From Bacillus sp. sid0103 (GTDB lineage Bacteria; Bacillota; Bacilli; Bacillales_B; DSM-18226), in assembly GCF_019219025.1 (NCBI RefSeq), contig NZ_JAHUWN010000013.1, positions 62,001-126,000 on the forward strand: a stretch of 64,000 nucleotides of DNA, given 5' to 3'. Every line of letters starts with the position of its first letter. The first letter of the stretch is position 1. This document shows, piece by piece, positions 42,515 through 52,399 of the stretch. Made by a program: the position numbers and the translations under genes. Under the pieces are notes generated by a model that saw nothing but the letters and a program-made list of their open reading frames with translations, was not told the DNA's origin and searched no databases.

Positions 42515-42603
42515 TATTTGTATTTATATTCGCTTTTTCCTAAGAGGATACCTCAAAAGAGAGCGGCTTATGGTATTCGAAGCATCACTTTTGTTAGATC
42601 TTC

Positions 42604-42687
42604 CTAATGGCTTCTATATCTATCTGGTTCTCTAATTTGTAATTTGGTTAGATCCTTTCGGCGATATACACTTAAGACAATACCAAT
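42604..42687 (-). pseudogene. Remnant of a SEDS (FtsW/RodA-type) gene 3' end
   Basis: On the minus strand 27 codons read IGIVLSVYRRKDLTKLQIREP and stop; the intact gene at 53565 ends IGIVLSVFRRKDLTSKQI. DNA similarity continues past the stop (GTGATGCTTCG and AAAGTGATG shared) but not into the rest of the gene, so only the 3' end is present. It is a decayed partial duplicate, not an active gene. Confidence 0.75.
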
Positions 42688-42770
42688 CTAATAAAATTGG
42701 CTATCATTTACTCTTAAGAATGTCTGTTAATGAAACATGATACCTTTTGATAGGTGAAAACTTCGTAATT

Positions 42771-43547
42771 CTATGATTCTTCCAATAAATAATCATAGAT
42801 ATGCTTACCAATTCTACTTATTTTCTGCTTTCCCACAAATACATCATCAAGTCGGTCCATTAAGACCGCTGCATAGACTGTTTTCCCCTTATAGGTTATC
42901 ACCGCACAATCATGTTCCACTCGAAGAAGACTGCCCGTTTTATTGGCTACAAATACCTTGTCCAGATCCATCATACCTGGAAGTCTATCTTGAAATTGCT
43001 GATAACTCATTATTTTTAATGCAGCCGCTTGACTTTCCTCTGTTAAATAATGCCCTTCATGGATAACTTTCAAACATTTCAACATATCCAATGGACTTGT
43101 AAAGTTATCAAGACCCTGTTTAATGGCCTCAAAGTCCATCATTTTCCGATTTAGTGCGGTATGTTGAAGTCCCATTTTTCCAAAGGAACTATTAATTACT
43201 TCCATTCCCAATCGATCTATTAACATGTTGGTGGCTGTATTATCTGAGACCGTAATCATTAAGGTCAAGAGATCCTTCATTGTCAGCTGCGCATCACGAG
43301 AAAATACCTGCAATACACCAGACCCGCCTACATGATTAGTAATCGATACCAATTGATCCACGTTTAGCATGCCTATCTCACTCTGACGAAATCCTTCTAT
43401 TAAAATAGGAACCTTAATCAAACTTGCAGATTGAAATTCGCCCTCGCTATTAACATAAAAACTCTCGGCCCCTATTTCGATCGCCAAACCGATTCGGCCA
43501 CTGAGGCCACGGAGTTCTTCCTCGATTTTTACCTTTAATTTGTCCAT
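42771..43547 (-). CDS. Class-A beta-lactamase-like serine hydrolase, no signal peptide
   Basis: A 258-residue protein of the Beta-lactamase2/PBP fold: SLIK supplies the S-x-x-K nucleophile pair, SDN follows in ITVSDNTATNMLIDRLG, and KTG in VANKTGSLLRVEHD. The omega-loop glutamate of true lactamases is not evident. No signal peptide is present, so the protein should be cytosolic. It is the last gene of the dpp-ykf operon, three bases past ykfD, and so probably acts on imported peptides or related amides, not on penicillins. Confidence 0.85.
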   Translation of the reverse strand: MDKLKVKIEEELRGLSGRIGLAIEIGAESFYVNSEGEFQSASLIKVPILIEGFRQSEIGMLNVDQLVSITNHVGGSGVLQVFSRDAQLTMKDLLTLMITVSDNTATNMLIDRLGMEVINSSFGKMGLQHTALNRKMMDFEAIKQGLDNFTSPLDMLKCLKVIHEGHYLTEESQAAALKIMSYQQFQDRLPGMMDLDKVFVANKTGSLLRVEHDCAVITYKGKTVYAAVLMDRLDDVFVGKQKISRIGKHIYDYLLEES

Positions 43548-43550
43548 CGC

Positions 43551-44555
43551 TTACCTCGTGACAGCAACCTGAGAATAATCATGATCACCGGTTTTATTTT
43601 TATCATACAAATGACAAGCAATATAATGGCTATCCTCGACTTCCTGCCAGACAGGTTTTTCTTTGGCGCAAACATCCATGGCCATTTGACAGCGGGTTCT
43701 AAATACACATCCGCTAGGAGGGTTAATCGGGCTTGGAAGTTCCCCTTTTAAAATAATCCGTTCGCGTTTGTCCTCAATATCTGGGTCAGGAATAGGTATG
43801 GCTGAGAGCAATGCCTGAGTATATGGATGCAGCGGATTTTTATATAGCTCACTACTTGTTGTTAATTCGACCAATTGTCCCAAATACATGACACCAATAC
43901 GGTCACTAATTTGCTTTACCATCGAAAGGTCATGGGCAATAAATAAGTAGGTTAATCCTTTTTCCTTTTGCAATTTCATCAGCAAATTAACGACCTGTGC
44001 CTGAACGGATACGTCCAAGGCAGATATCGGCTCATCGGCGATAATAAAATCAGGGTCGAGGGAAAGAGCCCTGGCGATCCCAATCCGCTGACGCTGTCCG
44101 CCGCTAAATTCGTGCGGATAGCGATTGGCATGTTCGCGATTTAAACCGACATCTTCTAATAATTGATAGACCCGATTTAATCGTTCCTGTTTGTTTGGAT
44201 ACAGGCCGTGTACTTCCATCGGCTCAGAAATGATTTCACTTACTGTCGATCTTGGGTTTAAGGACGCATATGGATCTTGGAAAATCATTTGCATTTGCTT
44301 ATGAAAAGCAAATCGCTCCTTCGAAGAAAAATCATGTATATTTTTCCCTTTAAACACAACCTCACCATCGGTTACGTCATAAAGCCCGATAATGGTTCTG
44401 CCTGCAGTGGACTTCCCGCACCCGGATTCTCCAACAATTCCGAATGTCTCGCCTTTATTAATGTGAAAGGTTACTCCATCAACGGCTTTTAAAACTTGAT
44501 CTTTACCTAAGTTAAAATGCTTTCTAAGATTGTTTACCTGTAATAACTTTTCCAT
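43551..44555 (-). CDS. ykfD: Peptide ABC transporter ATPase (DppF/OppF-type)
   Basis: A 334-residue ATPase with Walker [15 protein letters not shown], signature [15 protein letters not shown], Walker B FIIADEPISALD and the C-terminal oligopeptide-type cysteine motif CVFRTRCQMAMDVCAKEKP. It is the second ATPase needed with DppD for the Dpp importer. Order ykfA-ykfB-ykfC-ykfD matches B. subtilis. It starts two bases after the ykfC stop. Confidence 0.94.
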   Translation of the reverse strand: MEKLLQVNNLRKHFNLGKDQVLKAVDGVTFHINKGETFGIVGESGCGKSTAGRTIIGLYDVTDGEVVFKGKNIHDFSSKERFAFHKQMQMIFQDPYASLNPRSTVSEIISEPMEVHGLYPNKQERLNRVYQLLEDVGLNREHANRYPHEFSGGQRQRIGIARALSLDPDFIIADEPISALDVSVQAQVVNLLMKLQKEKGLTYLFIAHDLSMVKQISDRIGVMYLGQLVELTTSSELYKNPLHPYTQALLSAIPIPDPDIEDKRERIILKGELPSPINPPSGCVFRTRCQMAMDVCAKEKPVWQEVEDSHYIACHLYDKNKTGDHDYSQVAVTR

Positions 44556-44557
44556 GA

Positions 44558-45472
44558 TTATGCCTCCGTCTCAACCCAGTAGCGCCTTGCAGCACATAAT
44601 TCACGCTCGTATATCGTTCCTTCTAACGGAATAATTTCCACCGTTTTCCCAGTTTTAGGGGAATGAAGTAATTTTCCATCTCCGTAATAAATTCCGACGT
44701 GATGGATCCTCCCTTTTCCTTCTTCATAAGCAAAGAATAGTAAATCACCTGGTTCGATTTCTGCTATTTCAACTTTTTTTCCAGCAGCTGCTTGGTCGTG
44801 TGCATCGCGAGGAATCACATACCCATTTGCCTTACACATCGCGTAGCTGAACCCTGAGCAATCATAGCCATAGCTACTCATTCCACCCCACAAATACGGT
44901 AAATTTAAAAACTGTTCACCAGCAGATACAATCGCATGGCCATTTCCTCGAACAGGAGAATCAGAGACAACGACATTCTCTGAATCAAGAACGCCAGTCC
45001 CATCAGGGATTTTAACGTAAACCTTGCCTTCAGCTTCATATAAAAAAGGTAGAGCTGTTAAATAAGAGAGTTCTATACTAGATTGGCGATTCTCTTTAAA
45101 CAACTTTCCCTTACGGCTCGTCACAACTGCAACAGGGACATCTGTCAAATTCCAGCCATCAAAGGCCTGCTCTAGTTGAGTTTTAGGAACCCAGCCTGGA
45201 TAGCCTTGGTCTTCCTTTGATGTTGGCTGACTAGGAATGGTAACATGTGCCCAATCACCATTCTCCTCAATAACCATAACCTCTTCACCATATAATAACT
45301 GCGTTTGAACAAGGTTTTCGTTGCATAATTCAAGCCTTGTTTCATACGTTAAACTCTCTAACCAAGAATCGATCGACACCGGATTGGCTACTGCATCGTT
45401 ATCTATTTCTCGTGCCGAATCAAAAGATGTCCATACGGTTGCTACTGGAACATTTACAATCCATTTAGCCAA
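44558..45472 (-). CDS. ykfC: NlpC/P60 gamma-D-glutamyl-L-diamino acid endopeptidase
   Basis: A 304-residue cytosolic peptidase (C40). Two SH3b-like domains cover residues 1-160; the catalytic domain has the Cys in GYDCSGFSYAMCK, His in GRIHHVGIYYGDGKLLHS. B. subtilis YkfC cleaves L-Ala-gamma-D-Glu from murein peptides. No signal peptide fits intracellular action on imported peptides. Overlaps ykfB by eight bases. Confidence 0.94.
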   Translation of the reverse strand: MAKWIVNVPVATVWTSFDSAREIDNDAVANPVSIDSWLESLTYETRLELCNENLVQTQLLYGEEVMVIEENGDWAHVTIPSQPTSKEDQGYPGWVPKTQLEQAFDGWNLTDVPVAVVTSRKGKLFKENRQSSIELSYLTALPFLYEAEGKVYVKIPDGTGVLDSENVVVSDSPVRGNGHAIVSAGEQFLNLPYLWGGMSSYGYDCSGFSYAMCKANGYVIPRDAHDQAAAGKKVEIAEIEPGDLLFFAYEEGKGRIHHVGIYYGDGKLLHSPKTGKTVEIIPLEGTIYERELCAARRYWVETEA

Positions 45473-46565
45473 TTAAGACCCCTCCTTCAACGTCAATACT
45501 CTTAATCCCTAGGCCAGGAGCCTCAGGCATTGTTATAAACCTACTATTATAGTGGACTCCACCTTCTACAATTTCTTTAGCTAGCATTAGCGGTGCATCA
45601 AAGTCAAAACGATTAATGTTTTGCTTACTTGCTGCAAAGTGAGCAGCGGCTGTAATTCCAAGACGGGTTTCAATCATACTGCCGACCATACACTCGACTC
45701 CACATGTTTCAGCTAGATGGTTGATGATTTGAGCTTGATAGATCCCACCAGCCTTCATCAGCTTAATATTAATCAAATCGGCACTTCTCGTTTTTAATAC
45801 TTGAAAGGCCTGTTTCGGTGTAAACACACTTTCATCAGCCATAATGAGTGTGTCGACTGCGTCCGTTACCTGCTTCAGACCTTCAATATCGTCTGCTTTT
45901 ACAGGCTGTTCTACTAGTTCAATCCGTAAATCACTATCTTCCATCTTACGGATAGCGCGGATTGCATCCTTCGCTGTCCAACCCTGATTCGCATCCAGTC
46001 GAATTTTAATATCCTTCCCTACCCGTCTTCTAATCTCCTGGATTCGTTCAATATCGGAAGCAATATCATCTTTCCCTACCTTTACCTTAAGGACATTAAA
46101 TCCTTTTTGGATATAGGAAACGGCATCCTCGCCCATTTCCTCTGGTCCATTCACGCTTACGGTAAAATCTGTTTCCATTTCCTTTTTATGACCACCAAGA
46201 AATTGATAGAGTGGCAGTTTACAAAACTGGGATAAACAATCATAAATGGCCATATCAATGGCAGCCTTTGGGCTTGGATTTCCAACCAATAGCGTCTTTA
46301 GGGCCTGAAAAATCACCTCATATTGTAAAAGGCTTTTCTTATGTAAAAATGGCTTGATCACATGGTGGATCGCCGTTTCAATACTCGAAAGGCTATCCCC
46401 AGTAATAACAACAGTAGGAGGTGCTTCACCCCATCCCACGATGCCATTGTCGCAGGTAATTTTCACAAAAATTGATTCCGCTGTCGTCACAGTTCGAAGG
46501 GCCGTCTTAAACGGTTTTATTAATGGAACAGCAACTCGGAATGTTTCAATTTGCTCAATAATCAT
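45465..46565 (-). CDS. ykfB: L-Ala-D/L-Glu epimerase
   Basis: A 366-residue enolase-superfamily epimerase. The K-x-K catalytic pair lies in FNVLKVKVGKD, metal ligands in RLDANQGW, LVEQPV and MADESVF, and the second-face lysine in INIKLMKAGGI. It turns L-Ala-D-Glu into L-Ala-L-Glu so that the dipeptide can be degraded. Flanked by the LD-carboxypeptidase and the endopeptidase of the same pathway. Confidence 0.95.
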   Translation of the reverse strand: MIIEQIETFRVAVPLIKPFKTALRTVTTAESIFVKITCDNGIVGWGEAPPTVVITGDSLSSIETAIHHVIKPFLHKKSLLQYEVIFQALKTLLVGNPSPKAAIDMAIYDCLSQFCKLPLYQFLGGHKKEMETDFTVSVNGPEEMGEDAVSYIQKGFNVLKVKVGKDDIASDIERIQEIRRRVGKDIKIRLDANQGWTAKDAIRAIRKMEDSDLRIELVEQPVKADDIEGLKQVTDAVDTLIMADESVFTPKQAFQVLKTRSADLINIKLMKAGGIYQAQIINHLAETCGVECMVGSMIETRLGITAAAHFAASKQNINRFDFDAPLMLAKEIVEGGVHYNSRFITMPEAPGLGIKSIDVEGGVLIG

Positions 46566-46579
46566 GGGTTAATCATCCT

Positions 46580-47503
46580 TTACATAATGCCGCTATCGAC
46601 AATTAATTTTTTTTCATAAGTATTCATTGAAGCTGATACACCAAATGGAATAGCAATATGTGGATTACAATGTCCCATCATAAATCCCTTTACTGCCGGC
46701 TTATTTGCGAGTTGAACATAATGAGCGATGACTTCGTCGAGCGATAACGAAAGATTCCTTTTTGGGGTACAATCACAAAAGTCTCCAATGAGAATGCCGT
46801 TAGCATCTCTGAATTTACCAGCCATATAAAGCTGATTGAGCATCCGGTCAACGGACCGAGGTTCTTCATTCACATCCTCGATGAGCAGCAGCCTCCCCTT
46901 CGTATCTATTTCATAAGCTGTACCAAGAGTGCTGACTAGAAGAGACAAATTCCCACCCACGATTTCCCCCATTGCCACACCATCCACAAGAACTTCTAAT
47001 GGAGAAATTTGTTCCGTATAGACTAAGGTAGTGGGTTCGAATAATTGCAAGAATCCTTCTTTTGACAATAGGTGCGAGTCCTCTTTCCCAATATCTGATG
47101 CAAGCATCGGCCCATGAAAGGTAACTAGCCCCGATTGTTGCCGAATGGTCGTATGTAAAAAAGTAATATCACTATAACCCCAAAAAATTTTGGGATTGTT
47201 TTTAATTAGTTCATAGTCAATTTGCTCGGCAATTCTTCCAGTTCCATAACCGCCACAGGCACAAAATACAGCCTTAATCTTGGGATCGGTGAACATTTCA
47301 TGGAAATCTTCCAGTCTATCTTGATCGGAGCCTGCTAAATAGCCATTAACTTGGGAAACATGTTTTCCAACTTTGACGTTTAGTCCTAAATCCTTCAAAA
47401 AAGTGATTCCTCGTTCTAGACTTTCTTGATTCGGAGGGCTTGCTGGGGCAATTACACCAACGGTATCTCCCTTTATTAGCCGATTTGGCTTTACTGCGTT
47501 CAT
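46580..47503 (-). CDS. ykfA: LD-carboxypeptidase (S66 family)
   Basis: A 307-residue serine peptidase of the LdcA/MccF family: IAPASPPNQESLERG, nucleophile Ser in FWGYSDITFLHTTI, GNLSLLVSTLGT, LLIEDVNEEPRSVDRML and MGHCNPHIAIPFG with the catalytic His. The family removes terminal D-Ala from murein tetrapeptides. First gene of the ykf part, after the dppE gene and a hairpin. Start near GGGGG. Confidence 0.94.
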   Translation of the reverse strand: MNAVKPNRLIKGDTVGVIAPASPPNQESLERGITFLKDLGLNVKVGKHVSQVNGYLAGSDQDRLEDFHEMFTDPKIKAVFCACGGYGTGRIAEQIDYELIKNNPKIFWGYSDITFLHTTIRQQSGLVTFHGPMLASDIGKEDSHLLSKEGFLQLFEPTTLVYTEQISPLEVLVDGVAMGEIVGGNLSLLVSTLGTAYEIDTKGRLLLIEDVNEEPRSVDRMLNQLYMAGKFRDANGILIGDFCDCTPKRNLSLSLDEVIAHYVQLANKPAVKGFMMGHCNPHIAIPFGVSASMNTYEKKLIVDSGIM

Positions 47504-47550
47504 TTAAAAAACCCCCTTTTCGACACCATCTATAAGTCTATGTTTCTAGG

Positions 47551-47584
47551 GTAAAAGGGATGTTCGTTTGAACATCCCTTTTAT
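47551..47584. terminator. Hairpin between dppE and ykfA
   Basis: GGGATGTTC / GAACATCCC around GTTT, with AAAA before and TTTTA after. On the minus strand the U-run is short, so it may give partial termination and lower ykf expression relative to dpp. Confidence 0.75.
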
Positions 47585-47642
47585 TTGGAAATAACAAGAT
47601 GATAAGCGGAGATTACTGCGCTGATATAGGCGCTATCGCTTT

Positions 47643-49277
47643 TTATTTTTTATCTGCCCATTTGAATTCTAAATATCCGACTGGGTGACGAACAACACCG
47701 GTAACATCCTTATTTTGTAAATAAACTTGATTATAGAAGTGAATTGGAATAATTGGTGCTGCATCAAATAATACTTTTTCTGCCTTGTGCATCATTTCAA
47801 AACGTTTCTTCTCATCTTTTTCATTTTTTGCATCTTTAATTAATTGGTCAAATTCAGTATTGCTCCAACCTGTCCGGTTCATTGGAGATCCAGTAATAAA
47901 GTTTTCCAGGAAGTTGATTGGGTCCGCATAATCAGCAAGGAATGAGCTTCGTGATAGCTGGAACTTTAATGCTTTTTGATCGGTTGCAAAAACGCTGCTT
48001 TCCATATTAGCAAGCTTCACGTCAACACCCAAATTTTCTTTAAACATTTGCTGAAGGGCTTCAGCAATTTTCTTGTGTTCATCGCTTGTGCTATAGGTAA
48101 GGGTTACTTCCGGAAGTTTCGTATATTTTTCCTCTTCCATTCCCTTTTTCAACAGTTCTTTTGCCTTCTTAATATCAGTTTTAATGAGGTCACCACTTGT
48201 TTTACGGAAGTCCTCACCTGCCGGGTCCTTAAATCCGTAGGAGACAAAACCATAAGCTGGTTTTTCTTTATTTTTTGTAACAAGGTCAACCATTTGCTCC
48301 TGGTTCACCGCCAAAGCGAATGCCTTGCGGATATTCTCGTTTTGGAAAGGTTCTTTTGTAAGATTAAAACGGTAGAAATACTCACCCGCTTGATCTTCTA
48401 CCTTCACGTCCCCTTCTTTAAATAGCTTTTCAGCTAATTCAGACGGAACGTCCGATGAATCAAGCTCACCTGTAGTGTACATTTGATATTCAGTATTTTC
48501 GTCATCAACCATAGCCCAATGGATTTTATCTAATTTAACATTTTTCGCATCCCAATATTTTTGATTCTTTGTAAAAGTGAAATCACTATCATGGTTCCAC
48601 TCAGTTAAATTGAAGGGTCCATTACCAACGAATGAACTTGCTTCAGCAAACCATTTTGGATTTGCTGCTGCTACTTTTTCATTGATTGGGAAGAAGGCAG
48701 GATTTGCAATAACACTTAAGAAGTATGCCTGCGGGCTTGTTAATGTTACTTCAAACGTCTTGGTATCGACCGCTTTTACTTTCACAGCATCAGCTGTCCC
48801 TTTTCCAGTGTTGAATGCTTCTCCACCCTCGATGAAATAGCCTAAGAATGCAGCCGATGATCCTGTTTTTGGATCTAAAAGGCGTTTCCAGGCAAATACA
48901 AAGTTACCAGCAGTAAGGTCGTCACCATTCGACCATTTTGCATCCTCACGAATATGGAAGGTATAGGTTTTTCCATCCGAAGATACATCCCAGTTTTTAG
49001 CTGTGGCAGCTGCAGGTTGATGACTCTGATCTAGACGAGTTAGACCCTCCATAAGATTGTTCAATGCATTCCAAGATACCGCATCAAAGCCAATTGGCGG
49101 GTCAAAGGAGGTAGGTTCTTGTCCATTATTCCAATTTACAACTTTTTCTACTTTTTCGTTTGACTTTCCTTTTCCATCATCCTTTTTTGGCTCACTTCCT
49201 GCATCTTTATTTGCTGTGCAAGCTACTAAAGCAAATACAAGCAAAGAAGTTACCAACATTGTCATAAACTTTTTCAT
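47643..49277 (-). CDS. dppE: Peptide-binding lipoprotein (DppE)
   Basis: A 544-residue lipoprotein: signal MKKFMTMLVTSLLVFALVAC with lipobox, a Lys/Asp-rich linker, then the SBP_bac_5 fold (DPPIGFDAVSWNALNNLMEGL, WSNGDDLTAGNFVFAWKRLLD, FVGNGPFNLTEWNHDSDF). ATG at 49277 follows AGGGGGAA. A longer in-frame start at 49451 would translate a GC-rich repeat and is rejected. Binds dipeptides/murein tripeptides for import. Confidence 0.95.
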   Translation of the reverse strand: MKKFMTMLVTSLLVFALVACTANKDAGSEPKKDDGKGKSNEKVEKVVNWNNGQEPTSFDPPIGFDAVSWNALNNLMEGLTRLDQSHQPAAATAKNWDVSSDGKTYTFHIREDAKWSNGDDLTAGNFVFAWKRLLDPKTGSSAAFLGYFIEGGEAFNTGKGTADAVKVKAVDTKTFEVTLTSPQAYFLSVIANPAFFPINEKVAAANPKWFAEASSFVGNGPFNLTEWNHDSDFTFTKNQKYWDAKNVKLDKIHWAMVDDENTEYQMYTTGELDSSDVPSELAEKLFKEGDVKVEDQAGEYFYRFNLTKEPFQNENIRKAFALAVNQEQMVDLVTKNKEKPAYGFVSYGFKDPAGEDFRKTSGDLIKTDIKKAKELLKKGMEEEKYTKLPEVTLTYSTSDEHKKIAEALQQMFKENLGVDVKLANMESSVFATDQKALKFQLSRSSFLADYADPINFLENFITGSPMNRTGWSNTEFDQLIKDAKNEKDEKKRFEMMHKAEKVLFDAAPIIPIHFYNQVYLQNKDVTGVVRHPVGYLEFKWADKK

Positions 49278-49324
49278 GTTTTTCCCCCTCAGTTTTTTTT
49301 TATATTTAAGCTCTGTTAAACTAG

Positions 49325-49492
49325 CCTGTTGATTTCCGCTCCAGGCGCTTCGCTTTCCGCGGGCGGTTCGGGGAGCCTCCTCGTCGCTTCGCTCCTGCGG
49401 GGTCTCCCCTGCCCCGTCCTCCCGCAGGAGTCTTCGCGCCTTCCGCTCCAATCAACAGGGTGCCAAAATCAACAATAAGCTTTAACATAGCC
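49325..49492 (-). repeat. GC-rich dispersed repeat, copy B, inside the dpp operon
   Basis: The most complete copy: CCTGTTGATTTCCGCTCC to CTCCAATCAACAGGG and then AACAATAAGCTTTAACATAGCC. It is the reverse complement of copy A at 33648 including the outer flank. It fills the gap between dppD (stop at 49498) and dppE (start at 49277) and would fold strongly in the transcript. It ends six bases from the dppD stop codon. Confidence 0.92.
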
Positions 49493-49497
49493 TAAAT

Positions 49498-50496
49498 TTA
49501 TACAAATGTTGAAACCAATTTTTTAGCCCGTTCGTCCAGTAACCAGCAATCAACCTGATGATTGCTGCTAAGCTGTGTTTTAAACGGGTACGCCTTATCA
49601 CAAACTTCCATCGCATAGGGACATCGTGCTGAAAAAGCGCATCCAATCGGCGGGGAAAATAAATCTGGCGGTGTTCCTGGTATCGGAACAAGTTCTTCCT
49701 TCTCCATGTCCAGTCGTGGTACGGACTGAAGTAATCCCTTCGTATATGGATGCTGGGGTTGATAAAAAATTTCCCGCCTAGTCCCTACTTCAACGATTTT
49801 CCCTGCATACATGACCGCAACTCGGTCAGCAACCTGTGCTACTACACCCAAATCATGGGTGATAAGAATAATGGATACCCCTGTTTTCTTTTGGATATCT
49901 CTAAACAACTCCAAAATCTGAGCTTGTATGGTAACATCAAGTGCTGTTGTCGGTTCATCGGCAATTAATACATCTGGTTGGCAGACAAGCGCCATGGCAA
50001 TCACGATTCGCTGCCGCATTCCTCCGCTAAACTGATGAGGATATTGTTTTAAGCGTTGTTCAGGACTAGGAATTCCCACAAGTGTAAGCATCTCGATAGC
50101 CGCTTTTTTTGCCTGGTCTCGTGATATCTTTTCGTGTTGGATAATTCCTTCCATGATTTGCTCACCAATCGTCATCGTAGGATTTAACGCAGTCATCGGA
50201 TCTTGAAAGATCATCGATATATTGGCACCGCGAAGTTTCCGCAGTTCCGGTTCTTTTAATTTAATTAAATCCATGCCTTTGAATAGGACTTCACCGCCCG
50301 TTATTCTTCCGGGAGGACTGGGAATAAGCCTCATTATGCTTTGAGAAGTGACACTTTTCCCACAGCCTGATTCCCCAACAATCGCTAGGGTTTCACCTTT
50401 ATGTAAGTCAAAGCTGACACCGCGAACGGCATTTACTTCACCACCATAAGTTGAAAAGGATACTTGTAAATCCTTAACTTGAAGAATTTTCTCCAT
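49498..50496 (-). CDS. dppD: Peptide ABC transporter ATPase
   Basis: A 332-residue ATPase: Walker [15 protein letters not shown], signature [15 protein letters not shown], Walker [13 protein letters not shown], and the C-terminal [19 protein letters not shown] motif of oligopeptide-type ATPases. Partner of YkfD for the Dpp importer. Starts four bases after the dppC stop. Confidence 0.95.
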   Translation of the reverse strand: MEKILQVKDLQVSFSTYGGEVNAVRGVSFDLHKGETLAIVGESGCGKSVTSQSIMRLIPSPPGRITGGEVLFKGMDLIKLKEPELRKLRGANISMIFQDPMTALNPTMTIGEQIMEGIIQHEKISRDQAKKAAIEMLTLVGIPSPEQRLKQYPHQFSGGMRQRIVIAMALVCQPDVLIADEPTTALDVTIQAQILELFRDIQKKTGVSIILITHDLGVVAQVADRVAVMYAGKIVEVGTRREIFYQPQHPYTKGLLQSVPRLDMEKEELVPIPGTPPDLFSPPIGCAFSARCPYAMEVCDKAYPFKTQLSSNHQVDCWLLDERAKKLVSTFV

Positions 50497-50500
50497 GATG

Positions 50501-51454
50501 CTACCTCCTCAGTTTAGGATCAAGGGCATCCTGCAATCCATCACCTAAAACATTAAACGCAAACATTGTTAATGAAATGAACAATGTTGGAAAGAACAAA
50601 CGCCACCAGTATCCCGAGAGAATAGTAGATAAGCCATCGTTAGCCATTACCCCCCAGCTTGCATGCGGTGCCTGGATTCCGAGACCGATAAAGCTTAAAA
50701 ACGCTTCTGCAAAAATAGCAGACGGAATCGTAAGCGTCATTTGAACAATGATAGGGCCCATTGTATTTGGCAGCAGATTTTTACGGATAATCCGTGCCGT
50801 TTTCGTACCAAATGTTTTCGATGCTAGAACAAATTCATAGTTTTTAATTTGCAAGACTTGGCCACGGACTATTCTTGCCATCCCGACCCAGCCGGTAATG
50901 GACAATGCTAGAATAATAGTTGTTAATCCCGGTCCAATAACGACCATGACTAAAATGACAACTAATAAATATGGAAGGCCATAGAGGATTTCCACAAATC
51001 TCATCATCAGGTTATCGATTCGGCCTCCTTTGTATCCGGAAAAACCTCCATAAATAACACCAACGACAAAGTCAATTAGGGCAGCCATCAATCCCACAAA
51101 TAATGATATTCGAGCACCATAACATGTTCTTGTAAACACATCTCGACCTAAATCATCCGTTCCAAACCAATATTGACTTGATGGAGGCAAATTCTGCAGT
51201 GTTAACGATTGTTTTTCCACCGAATGTGGTGAAATCATCGGTCCGAAAATGGCCAACAAGGTTAGGAAGGCTAAGAAAACTAATCCTGCCATCGCCAATT
51301 TATTTTTTAACAGCCTCAGCCAAGAATCCTTCCAGTAGGACAAGCTCGGTCGTATGACTGCTTCTGCCTCTGTTTGATTTCGTACTTTAGGAACAAACCA
51401 TTCATCTGGAACCTCTGGCGAAATATTCCGTTCTTCATGTTTCCGTAGTTCCAT
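50501..51454 (-). CDS. dppC: Peptide ABC transporter permease DppC
   Basis: A 317-residue permease with an extended cytosolic N-terminus (about 45 residues), six helices, a GTDDLGRDVFTRTCYGARISL motif and the EAA-like loop ASKTFGTKTARIIRKNLLPNTMGPI. The start codon overlaps the dppB stop (TAATG), so translation is coupled. Confidence 0.95.
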   Translation of the reverse strand: MELRKHEERNISPEVPDEWFVPKVRNQTEAEAVIRPSLSYWKDSWLRLLKNKLAMAGLVFLAFLTLLAIFGPMISPHSVEKQSLTLQNLPPSSQYWFGTDDLGRDVFTRTCYGARISLFVGLMAALIDFVVGVIYGGFSGYKGGRIDNLMMRFVEILYGLPYLLVVILVMVVIGPGLTTIILALSITGWVGMARIVRGQVLQIKNYEFVLASKTFGTKTARIIRKNLLPNTMGPIIVQMTLTIPSAIFAEAFLSFIGLGIQAPHASWGVMANDGLSTILSGYWWRLFFPTLFISLTMFAFNVLGDGLQDALDPKLRR

Positions 51455-52386
51455 TATTTCGCCTCCTTTTTATGGAGCTTTATTCGAGGATCTAATACCC
51501 CATAGGCAAGATCGACTATTAACAGCATCAAAATCAAAATGGCGCTATAAAAGACGGTCGTGCCCATAATGACTGGATAATCTCGAGTATTGATACTGTC
51601 AACAAAATATTTTCCCATCCCGGGAATCGCGAATATTTTTTCAATAACAAACGTGCCGGTTAAGATACTGGCAGCTAATGAACCCAAAACGGTAACAACC
51701 GGCAGTAAGGCATTTCTCAAGGCATGCTTGAAGACAATCTTTACCGGGGACAATCCCTTTGCTTTCGCTGTTTTTATGTAATCCTGTGTTAATACTTCAA
51801 GCATACTTGTGCGAGTTAAGCGGGCGATAATCGCCATTGGTCCTGTTGCTAAGGCCAAAATCGGCAATACCATATGTTTTGGGCTTGACCATGTAGCAAC
51901 TGGAAATAACGGGAATCTTACCGCAAGTTCCTCAATCAAGAAAGTAGCCATTACAAAGTTCGGGATCGAAATTCCTAGTACCGCGATACTCATCGCTGCA
52001 TAGTCGATGATTCCGTTATGTCGAAGGGCAGCAAGTACACCGAGTAATATCCCCGAAAAAATGGCAACTAGGAGTGTATAAAATCCAAGTTCAAATGATA
52101 CCGGAAATCCTCTTCCCAGCATGTCGTTAACGGTCTGTGATGATTTTTTAATGGAAGGGCCAAGGTCTAACTTAACAAGTGCAGCTAGGTAATTACCATA
52201 TTGGGCTATAAGTGGCTGATCTAAATGGTAATAAGCTTCAAGGTTCTTTTGGACCGCTTCATTTGTAGTTCTTTCCTCATTAAATGGGGATCCTGGTACC
52301 GAATGCATTAAGAAAAATGTGGTAGTAATGATGAGCCATAACGTGATAATCATTGCTGCAAAACGTTTAATGAAATATGTATTCAT
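51454..52386 (-). CDS. dppB: Peptide ABC transporter permease DppB
   Basis: A 310-residue permease with six helices, the N-terminal MNTYFIKRFAAMIITLWLIITTTF and the EAA-like loop TAKAKGLSPVKIVFKHALRNALLPV. Start after AGGAAGTGG, 13 bases past the dppA stop. Confidence 0.95.
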   Translation of the reverse strand: MNTYFIKRFAAMIITLWLIITTTFFLMHSVPGSPFNEERTTNEAVQKNLEAYYHLDQPLIAQYGNYLAALVKLDLGPSIKKSSQTVNDMLGRGFPVSFELGFYTLLVAIFSGILLGVLAALRHNGIIDYAAMSIAVLGISIPNFVMATFLIEELAVRFPLFPVATWSSPKHMVLPILALATGPMAIIARLTRTSMLEVLTQDYIKTAKAKGLSPVKIVFKHALRNALLPVVTVLGSLAASILTGTFVIEKIFAIPGMGKYFVDSINTRDYPVIMGTTVFYSAILILMLLIVDLAYGVLDPRIKLHKKEAK

Positions 52387-52399
52387 GCTTGTCCACTTC

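Noticed and set aside
49278..49451. N-terminal extension of dppE by 58 residues
   Set aside because: It is a translation of the GC-rich repeat; the ATG at 49277 has the ribosome binding site and starts the lipoprotein signal.
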